Assembly (NCBI GenBank): GCA_026770595.1
Contig: MU634397.1
Location: 1-12,628 of the forward strand
From: Ochromonadaceae sp. CCMP2298
Lineage: Eukaryota > Sar > Synurophyceae > Ochromonadales > Ochromonadaceae
Length of the DNA: 12,628 nt
Direction of reading: 5' to 3'
The notes under the pieces were generated by a model. The model was given only the letters and a program-made list of their open reading frames with translations. It had not been told where the DNA came from and did no database searches. The translations under genes and the position numbers were made by a program. Numbering within the stretch: the stretch's first letter is position 1; every line of letters starts with the position of its first letter. This document shows, one piece after another, positions 1 to 5,957 of the stretch.

Positions 1-214
1 GGAGTGGGGGGGTAAATATATAAGTACAACATAGAGGGGAGGGGGGGGGTGAAAGCCGGTACATAACCGATAACATAGCCAAGACATAAAAACCCATAAT
101 CCATAATCCATAATCCATAGCATAACCTAGTATGATAACCCATGATATCCATAACATGTATCTATAAAATAAATAATATGTATCTACAAAATAAATAAAT
201 TAATAAGAACTTAC
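1..214 (-). other. KDM5-like intron 6 (partial)
   Basis: Begins with a GTAAGT donor at 214 and runs off the left edge without a clear acceptor. It is AT-rich near the donor and C-rich on the sense strand near the window edge. It contains a 7-bp tandem repeat (CCATAAT on the plus strand, about four units) at 94-120. No coding potential is seen. Confidence 0.7.
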
Positions 215-410
215 CTAGCAGGAATTTGTCGTTCATGGGGCACTTGCACATCTTCTCGAAGCAGCGGATGCAGGCCACCCGCTCCCTATCGCACTTGCAC
301 GCAACGGCTGAAAACACGCACACCTGCTTGCAGCCCCCGCACATGCGCATGTCGTCGAATGTGGAGGCTGCCTCGTCGATGCAGGCGAAGTCGTTGGGGG
401 GCAGCTGTAT
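215..410 (-). CDS. KDM5: KDM5-like coding exon 6 (C5HC2-type zinc finger)
   Basis: Acceptor TTATTAG, donor GTAAGT at 214. It encodes IQLPPNDFACIDEAAST followed by a Cys cluster: C563-x2-C566-x3-C570-x6-C577-x-C579-x6-C586-x2-C589-x4-C594-x-C596. Order and spacing match the KDM5 C5HC2 finger (CIKCKTTC ... CLHHVKELCSC), except that the histidine is C589 here. The exon leaves one base of a codon for the next exon, which lies left of the window. Confidence 0.83.
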
Positions 411-3400
411 CTAATAATTGGAAAGAAATGTTAGATAATATCAATATATAGATAATAATGAGAGTGTGTAATATAGGAGAAAGAAATGTTGTGTGTAAAA
501 ATATAAGAGTAATGTAATAGTGTGTATAATAGTAAGAAATGTTAATAACAGTGTGTAAAGATAAATATGCGAATACTAGTAGTGTACCATGGTACCTGGG
601 AGCATAGGAAATGTAACAGTGGAGCATAGGATATGTGAGGAAGGTGATGCAACAGTAGTGAATAGTGCAGGTATGCATAGTAGCGGTGTAACTACCTGTG
701 AGGACAGGTTCTTGACTCCTCGCTTGTAGATGTAGGGGCGGGTGGCTAGCTCCTCGTCCATCACGCGCACCACCTCCGTGGAGAGACTGCGGGGAGGGGG
801 GGTGGGGGTAGTGGGGGAGGGGACGGGGGAACGGCGCAGGAGAGCAGGGCGGGATAGCGGGGTTCGTGGGGGACAGCGGCGCAATGTGCAAAAGTAGGGG
901 AGAGGGGGTGACAGGTTAGGCGCAGGAGCAGAGGGACAGAGCAGGGGGCAGAGGAGCATAGCTTGTGGGGGGTACAGTAAGCATACAGCAGCACAGAGAG
1001 TACTGCACACACCATACTGCATGCATATCTTCATATATACATAAATACATACTTACACATACACACATACACACAAACACAAACCCCCACTTACTTCAGC
1101 AGCGACACCTTGGTCATATCCTGGCTGTGGTTCAGCAGCGTGAACAGCAGCCGCTGGTGGCTGAACACGGACTCTCTGGCGAAGTGGCGGTAGCGCTGCT
1201 CGGCCTCCGACCCCCTCAGCAGCCAGTCGTGCGAGGCGAAGTTCACGGCCTCGCCCACGTTGAACTGCAGGGGGATAGGAGTAGGTACATAGGGGGGTAT
1301 AGGTATAGGTGCAGGTGCATTGGGGGGTACAGGTATAGGTACAGGAATATGTATAGGTACAGCAAAAATTGAAAGTAGAGATAGGTAAGTAAAAATAAAA
1401 TGAAATATGAGGGATGGATAAAAGTACAGGCACATATGACGATCAGCAGTGTGAGTATCTCACTGTGTTAGTAGTATGTCTATGAGATGCATATGTGAAT
1501 ATGCATGGTATATTTTATTATATTATATGTGATTATGCGTAGTGCATATTATATGTGTATATTTAGTGTATATTATTATATTATATGCGAATATGCAAAG
1601 TGTATATTATTATATTATATGTGACTATGCATAGTATATATTATTATATTATATGTGATTATGCAAAGTGTATATTATTATATTATATGCCAACATGTAT
1701 AGTGTATATAATATGTGACTATGCATAGTGTAACTATTATGTATATGCGAATATTATTATATTAAATGCGAATATATATATATATATGTGTAACATTTAA
1801 ATATGCGCTTACCCCGTAGCTGAATCCAGCATGGAAGGACTTGGGAAACGTGATGATGAAAGAGCCCGGCTCGTGGGTGATCTGGTACACAGGCACGTTG
1901 GACCGCACCAGCAGAGACGGGCTGATCTGCGTTGTCATGTGGTGCAGTAAATCGGGACTTTCGCGGAAACTTCCCAGCAGAGACTCGCGCGTAACTTTCT
2001 CGAATATTTCTGCGGCGTTGCCGGGCACCCCGTACCACTGCTTGGGCGCGCCGAAGTGTGCGTAGTTGATTGAGTAGAAGTAGTTGTCCTCGTTGTGCCA
2101 GCAGAAGGAGGAGAAGAGCATGCCTATGTACAGCCAGGGGACGTTGATGCCGTTGATGGAGGTGCGCAGATGCTCCAGCACAGAGCCCTTGGAGGTGGGG
2201 AGGTTGTTGAGGTTCCAGCCGGTGGAGCGGTAGAACTCCTCGTCGAACTGCAGCTTCTCCTTCACACACCCCTCGGCCCCCGCCCCCGCCCCTGCCCCCA
2301 CCCCCACTCCTGCCTCTGCCCCGGCCTTCCCCTGTTCCGCAGGGCTGGAAATCAGCGAGCTGGAGCTGGGCGGTGTCGTGGTGCCCCTGCCCTTGCTCCC
2401 ACTCCCCTCCCCCCCCGCGCCATTCCCACTCTTACTCCCATTCCCAGCCACGCGGTCCATGGGCCTGAAGAATCCACTCGCGTACTTGGTGGTGTCCAGG
2501 TCGTTCCCATACTCCACCTCCACCTCTCTAGCTGACGTCTCCACCATGTACCAGTAGTCCTTCGCCAGAGCCTCCAGAGAGGCCTCCTTGCGTGAGGAGC
2601 TCTTGCCCGCACTCGACTGCCCCTGTCCCCCCTGCCCTCTCTGCTCCTGCGTCCCCTGCGTCCCTGCACCCACACCACCCCCTGCGCCTGCGTCCGCCCC
2701 TGCACTGTCCTCGCTGTGGTGCTTCCTCACCCACTCGTCGTAGAACTCATCCGCCATCTTCTTGTAGGTCGCGATATTGAAGCGCCGGCCGTCGTCGAAG
2801 GGCTGTCCCTGCTGCAGCGTGTGGATGGGCTGGGATTTTGTGGGAAAGTCGGCGGTATTGTTCATGTCTACTTGGCACTGGGGCTTCCACGCGGCGGGGG
2901 GAACGATCTTGCAGATTCCGAAGGGCTCAGCTTGCTCGCGGATCCTGGGGGTGGGTAGGTGGGTGGGGGTAGGGTATATGGGGGAAGGTACATGGGTACA
3001 TAGGTACACAGGTAAACATAGTGTACAAAGGTACATAGGTACAGGAGGCACAGGCACAGTATAGAGCAACAGGACAGTAGACAGAGCACAGGTGCACATT
3101 AAACAGAGAAGGGGAAGGGGGGAGTGAGAAGGGGAGAAGGATGTAAGCGGTGGGGAGAGGGGGGATAGAGGGGGGATATGGACGATTTTGCAGGGGTTTC
3201 CTCCGTATACTGTTCCCTCCATTCACTCTCTCTATTCCTCACCCAGTGTGTAGAGGTGTGTGTGTGTGTATATATATAGGTGTGTGAATATGTTTGCGTG
3301 TGTAGGTGCAGGTGTGTCTGTGAATGCATGTGTTTGTTGTACGTATGTGCTTACTTTGCGATGTACAGCACCGGGTCGATGAATTCCTCTTGCGTGGGGT

Positions 3401-3880
3401 AGAAGACAGGCGCCAGGGGCACGTCTACATGCTCCCGCCTGGTCTCGATCTTCGACTGCTTAATCGCCTAAGAAGAGAATAGAGGAGTAGAACAGTAGAG
3501 GGTAAGGGGCAAAGGAGGGAAAGTGGGAAAAACACGAAAAACGCGCAACAGCAGCGCGCGCAGGGCCGGAAATGCACGTAAGTCGACAGGTGGGGGTGGA
3601 AATTTTGGCTTTTGAGTGAGAGGGAGCGATGTGGAGCGTCTGCGGGGCGGGGGGGGGCGCGGGAGACGTGCGGGAGGTGCTGGGAGCGAGGGCAGGGGAG
3701 GGGCACTCTGCGTTGCGGGGAGGCCGCCTCGAGAGCCGCAAATTGCACGCAATTGGGACAGTAAAGTACCTGCTGGATCCACAATTCCTCCTCATTGGTG
3801 TGGCTCTCGGCTTCGTAGCGGGTGGTCTTGGTTCTGCGTCTCTTCGAGGACCGCTGACCCGGTTCGTCCGGTGAGCTCAT
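215..3880 (-). CDS. KDM5: KDM5/JMJ14-type JmjC histone H3K4 demethylase (spliced, C-terminus outside window)
   Basis: Six coding exons on the minus strand: 3880-3770, 3467-3355, 2944-1813, 1264-1095, 786-696 and 410-215. All five coding introns are GT...AG and all junctions keep frame, giving 604 codons before the left edge. Order seen: basic patch KRRRTKTTR (residues 13-21, possible nuclear signal), JmjN (about 54-94), JmjC (about 325-490), Cys-rich zinc finger (563-596). Fe(II) ligands are H358, E360 (WHNED) and H446 (FHAGF); the 2-oxoglutarate lysine is K376 (APKQWYGVPG). The spacing equals that of human KDM5A H483/E485/K501/H571. KDM5 enzymes remove methyl groups from H3K4me3/me2 in the nucleus and usually repress transcription. 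No ARID or PHD finger lies between JmjN and JmjC, as in plant JMJ14-like proteins. Two Gly/Ala/Ser-rich inserts (about 154-195 and 240-302) split the N-terminal half. Substrate is inferred from family. FYRN/FYRC or PHD modules, if present, lie beyond the left edge. Confidence 0.88.
411..695 (-). other. KDM5-like intron 5
   Basis: GTAGTT donor at 695, TTATTAG acceptor at 411. It is AT-rich with many imperfect copies of CATTTCTTnCTATTA-like segments on the sense strand. No coding signal. Confidence 0.75.
696..786 (-). CDS. KDM5: KDM5-like coding exon 5 (helical linker)
   Basis: Acceptor CCCCGCAG, donor GTAGTT at 695. It encodes LSTEVVRVMDEELATRPYIY and KRGVKNLSSQ, the linker between JmjC and the zinc finger. 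KDM5 proteins carry a similar charged helix here followed by a turn of the V-x-x-L type. Similarity is weak alone, but phase and position fit. Confidence 0.7.
787..1094 (-). other. KDM5-like intron 4
   Basis: GTAAGT donor at 1094, CCCCGCAG acceptor at 787. A GT-rich microsatellite stretch follows the donor (about 1020-1090). The last 200 sense nucleotides are very rich in C and T and form a long pyrimidine tract. Open frames across it are low-complexity read-through. Confidence 0.75.
1095..1264 (-). CDS. KDM5: KDM5-like coding exon 4 (end of JmjC)
   Basis: It joins in phase 0 after HAGFSYG to give FSYGFNVGEAVNFASHDWL, the KDM5 pattern GFNFAEAVNF-x-x-x-DWL, then ESVFSHQRLLFTLL, which parallels the KDM5 segment CVFSHDEMICKM. 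Donor GTAAGT at 1094. The exon leaves two bases that complete an Asn codon with exon 5. Confidence 0.85.
1265..1812 (-). other. KDM5-like intron 3, with minisatellite
   Basis: The longest intron in the window (548 nt), with GTAAGC donor at 1812 and CTGCAG acceptor at 1265. Its donor half holds the 34-bp AT-rich minisatellite. Its acceptor half holds degenerate CCTATACCTGTA repeats on the sense strand (about 1270-1365). Confidence 0.8.
1537..1706. repeat. 34-bp AT-rich minisatellite
   Basis: The 16-mer TATTATTATATTATAT recurs at 1571, 1605, 1639 and 1673, exactly 34 bp apart. Each copy is followed by a variable spacer such as GTGATTATGCAAAGTGTA. More diverged copies extend the array to about 1509 on the left and 1770 on the right. 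It lies inside a KDM5-like intron. Confidence 0.9.
1813..2944 (-). CDS. KDM5: KDM5-like coding exon 3 (rest of JmjN and catalytic JmjC core)
   Basis: A 1,132-nt exon. It opens with IREQAEPFGICKIVPPAAW (end of JmjN) and ends with HAGFSYG. The helix TYKKMADEFYDEW and the segment DYWYMVETSAREVEVEYG match the region just before JmjC in KDM5 and plant JMJ proteins. The catalytic stretch reads PWLYIGMLFSSFCWHNED, then YSINYAHFGAPKQWYGVPG, then SPDLLHHMTTQISPSLL and VPVYQITHEPGSFIITFPKS. All iron and 2-oxoglutarate ligands are present, so the enzyme should be active. Low-complexity Gly/Ala/Ser inserts lie at about 2585-2710 and 2265-2452. Confidence 0.9.
2945..3354 (-). other. KDM5-like intron 2
   Basis: GTAAGC donor at 3354, CCCCCAG acceptor at 2945. 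Near the donor is a CA-type microsatellite (sense CACACACA around 3255-3280). Near the acceptor are degenerate TGTACCTA repeats (about 2985-3060) and then a run of C and ACCC. No coding signal. Confidence 0.78.
3355..3467 (-). CDS. KDM5: KDM5-like coding exon 2 (JmjN, first half)
   Basis: Acceptor TTCTTAG at 3468, donor GTAAGC at 3354. It encodes AIKQSKIETRR...YIAK. The segment PLAPVFYPTQEEFIDPVLYI matches the JmjN signature (P-x-F-x-P-T-x-E-E-F-x-D-P). The last two bases join the first base of the next exon to form the lysine codon that precedes IREQAEPFGICKI, the second half of JmjN. Confidence 0.85.
3468..3769 (-). other. KDM5-like intron 1
   Basis: GTACTT donor at 3769, TTCTTAG acceptor at 3468. 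It is C-rich and pyrimidine-rich on the sense strand and lacks telomere-like repeats. Both flanking exons are short and in phase 0. Confidence 0.7.
3770..3880 (-). CDS. KDM5: KDM5-like coding exon 1 (start codon, basic N-terminus)
   Basis: It encodes 37 residues from MSSPDEPGQ to ELWIQQ and ends in phase 0 at a GTACTT donor (3769-3768). The ATG at 3880-3878 follows directly on a CAG acceptor, so the start codon opens the exon. The run KRRRTKTTR is a plausible nuclear localisation signal. No in-frame ATG exists in the upstream leader exon, which supports this start. Confidence 0.75.
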
Positions 3881-4095
3881 CTGTTTGGCGGTGGAGGGGG
3901 CAATTTTAGAGATATCAAAAGCAAGCCTACCCCGCGCGCTGCGAGCTCGCCCGCATCTATCTATATATTAATCAATGTATTTAAGACAATGTTTGGGACC
4001 CCGGAAGGTGTCTGTGCTATAATCAAGCATTTTACTCTTTTTGGGCGAGTGTTGAAGTATAATTATGAGGTCCAAGTGGACATCTGCGCACTCAC
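3881..4095 (-). other. Intron in the 5' leader of the KDM5-like gene
   Basis: On the minus strand a consensus donor CCAAG|GTGAGT lies at 4096/4095. A pyrimidine-containing acceptor ACAG lies directly before the ATG at 3880. The intron is 215 nt. The upstream exon has no in-frame ATG, so the intron splits the untranslated leader. Predicted from splice signals and position only. Confidence 0.6.
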
Positions 4096-4153
4096 CTTGG
4101 ATGCTCTTGCTTCTCGCGCAGCAGCCTGCGGGTAAATTCGGACGTTAGAAGTA
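4096..4153 (-). other. Non-coding first exon (5' UTR) of the KDM5-like gene
   Basis: Bounded on the 3' side by the GTGAGT donor at 4095. The 5' end is placed about 30 bp downstream of the TATA box, so the exact start is approximate. Confidence 0.45.
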
Positions 4154-4178
4154 AATCGAACAAACTTCAAGCGCGCTA

Positions 4179-4185
4179 CTTTATA
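4179..4185 (-). promoter_or_regulatory. TATA box of the KDM5-like gene
   Basis: The minus strand reads GGGTATAAAGTAGC. It lies about 85 bp upstream of the leader donor, at a natural distance for initiation near 4150. No rival TATA motif lies between it and the start codon. Confidence 0.55.
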
Positions 4186-4331
4186 CCCGTGATATTTCTA
4201 TTCGCGTTTGCGGTCGTACAAAAGGAGCGAAGGCGTGGCAGCTCCCTTCTCCAGCCGCTCGCCTGAATCTTTGCCAGAATAAGTTACAAAAAATATCCCA
4301 AATTTCCCACCCAGGATGTGTAAGAGTTGTC

Positions 4332-4338
4332 TATAAAA
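4332..4338 (+). promoter_or_regulatory. Rightward TATA-like box without an assigned gene
   Basis: The plus strand reads GTCTATAAAAGACG, a good TATA match facing right, about 150 bp from the leftward TATA box of the KDM5-like gene. The first downstream ATG (4503, A at -3) opens a frame of only 28 codons, MSALRPSPGALAG onward, followed by possible donors GTGAGG (4586) and GTATGT (4592). It could serve an unannotated transcript or be chance. Confidence 0.3.
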
Positions 4339-5161
4339 GACGCTTTTTGGGACAATTCATATTGGGGGAGAAAAAGAGGCTTTTTTTGGAAGAGGGGGCG
4401 TCGGAGTGCACGGCAGCCTGGCAAAGGCTTTCGTGCTGCGGAAGCGGGGCACAGACAGCACATCTGGCGACTAATTCGCGCGCCCCGCTCCGCGCCTCGA
4501 CCATGTCTGCCCTTCGACCCAGCCCGGGCGCTCTTGCAGGGGCGGAATTTAGAGCCCGAGGCGGAGAACTGCGCTGGGAGGAGACGTGAGGGTATGTTTC
4601 TCATATATGAGCGCGTTTTTGCGTAGAAACTTGGCAAAATATGTCAAGCCTCTGCGCAATTCATGGGGAAATCCGGTTCTCGTGCGTGGGTCGATCGAGA
4701 CGGCCTGCGGGCGGTCTGGGCTGATTCCGCGTGTCGGCTGGCAATCTGAAGGAAATTTGGCGATGTGCGATGGTTTCTGAGGCCCCTGGGCGGGGGTGGG
4801 GGGTTGCGCAAGTGGGGTCTGGAGGGAGTGTGGATGCACACCCATACACCCAGACCTGGCAGAGCTACGTCTACAGGAATGGAGTCTTCGTGGACGCGTC
4901 ACCCAGGAGCTAAGATCCGTGCACAGAGGCGTCGTCGCCCCCCTCCTTGCCTGAGTGCACCTGTGCCCCACCCACATGTCACCTCTGCCAAGCTCCTGCC
5001 CCTCTGCCCCTCTGCGCACGCCCTGCTCCTAGACCTCTGCGCGCCTCTCCGCCCAGCCTGCGCGACAGACGGGAGGGCGCCTCCCGGCAAAGAGAGAGCG
5101 GTATCCCTTCAGCATATGGGCATAGGGCATACTAGCATTTGGCATACGATCCTAGGAGTAT

Positions 5162-5200
5162 GGTATATGGGTATGGTATATGGGTATGGTACATGGGTAT
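5162..5200. repeat. 13-bp tandem repeat, three copies
   Basis: The unit GGTATATGGGTAT occurs at 5162, 5175 and 5188; the third copy has one T-to-C change. Looser GTATGG and CATAGGGCATA motifs precede it from about 5113. Confidence 0.85.
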
Positions 5201-5431
5201 GACGCAGTGCAGATACCAGATACCCCGGGTGACATGTGATATACGTGCAGTGCATGGTGTGGGGTGTAGGACACAGACCAGACTGTACCTTTATTCAGGA
5301 GTGCTGTAGTTAGCATACGTAATGCTATAGGCTATGGTAACTGCGTAAACTCATATGCTGGAGTGCTTCAGTCAGTTAGAGTTATCTTCCGCACCCCCAC
5401 ATCCTGCCTCTCTCTCCCCACAGTAACTTAC

Positions 5432-5439
5432 TATAAAAG
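5432..5439 (+). promoter_or_regulatory. Candidate TATA box of the HEATR5-like gene
   Basis: The plus strand reads TTACTATAAAAGTATAA. It would place initiation near 5460 and a leader of roughly 500 nt before the ATG at 5958. That leader would hold upstream ATGs (5483, 5566), one of them opening a frame that overlaps the main start. Initiation could therefore be further downstream, or the leader may be spliced. Confidence 0.35.
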
Positions 5440-5805
5440 TATAATATATAAGTCACAACCTAAGCTGTCCTACAGCAGTAAGATGGGTAGGTTTCTCCTG
5501 GAATCATAAGCGTATCAGTTGAATAGGCGTGAAACGTCCTGAAAATCTTGTCCGCAGCGGCAGTTATGAACAAAGTATTGTGGGAAAGAGAGGCAGAATT
5601 TCCTGCCGCAAGATCGAGGGATGAGAGTGTTGCCACACCTAGACCCAGTAGCTCCAAGATCGTCATCCTTGCTCGTGCAGATTGCCAAGGTCTCTTGCAG
5701 CGTGAGGGTTGCTCGATCGGTCGCAGAGAGCGTGTGACAGCTCATATCCTGCATATCTCGGAGGCAGTACGAGATCCCACGACGACACTGCCCAAGCGAG
5801 GACAC

Positions 5806-5850
5806 CAGCTATCAGCTACCAGCTACCAGCTATCAGCTATCAGCTATCAG
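5806..5850 (+). repeat. 7-bp tandem repeat in the HEATR5-like leader
   Basis: Six perfect heptamers CAGCTAY (CAGCTAT or CAGCTAC) run from 5806 to 5847, followed by CAG. Two more lie at 5902-5915. They lie 40-150 bp upstream of the start codon, in the leader or proximal promoter. Function is unknown. Confidence 0.85.
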
Positions 5851-5957
5851 ACAGCCAGAGGCCTGCTAGAAGCCTCAATTAGAAGCTGCAAGCGATCCAT
5901 CCAGCTACCAGCTACCATCAGTCCTCAGCCATCCATATACCATCCATCCACCAAGCC

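Larger units (their letters stand above)
4186..5431. other. Divergent intergenic region, no supported gene
   Basis: The region is GC-rich from about 4380 to 5100 and AT-richer on both sides. Open frames of 60-156 codons exist on both strands, but they overlap one another, are rich in Arg/Pro/Gly and resemble no family I recognise. No tRNA, snRNA or 5S signature was found. The region contains a rightward TATA-like site (4332) and a 13-bp tandem repeat (5162-5200). A short acceptor-like tract (CTCTCTCTCCCCACAG) ends at 5423. Confidence 0.6.

Noticed and set aside
286-891. 201-residue minus-strand frame
   Set aside because: It is the zinc-finger and linker exon region read in the wrong frame, joined through C-rich and AT-rich intron; low-complexity product.
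1762-3222. 486-residue minus-strand frame taken as one exon starting at 3222
   Set aside because: Its first ~90 codons are intronic (Pro/Leu/Tyr/Thr-rich) and would omit the first half of JmjN, which is restored by splicing 3355 to 2944.
1813-3467. KDM4 (JMJD2) assignment
   Set aside because: The KDM5-type motifs PWLYIGMLFSSFCWHNED, HFGAPKQWYGVPG and the Cys finger after JmjC fit KDM5 and plant JMJ14 types better than KDM4.
4549-5019. 156-residue minus-strand frame in the spacer
   Set aside because: Arg/Pro/Ser-rich, matches no family I recognise, overlaps equally long frames on the other strand.
4765-5202. 145-residue plus-strand frame in the spacer
   Set aside because: Runs from a GC-rich stretch into the 13-bp tandem repeat (GYGTWV ending); no conserved motif.
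5515-5805. 96-residue minus-strand Cys-rich frame
   Set aside because: No recognised motif, and it lies in the probable leader of the HEATR5-like gene.
4186-5957. tRNA, snRNA or 5S RNA gene in the spacer
   Set aside because: No B-box-like GGTTCGA, no recognisable U1, U2, U4, U5 or U6 core sequence on either strand by eye.
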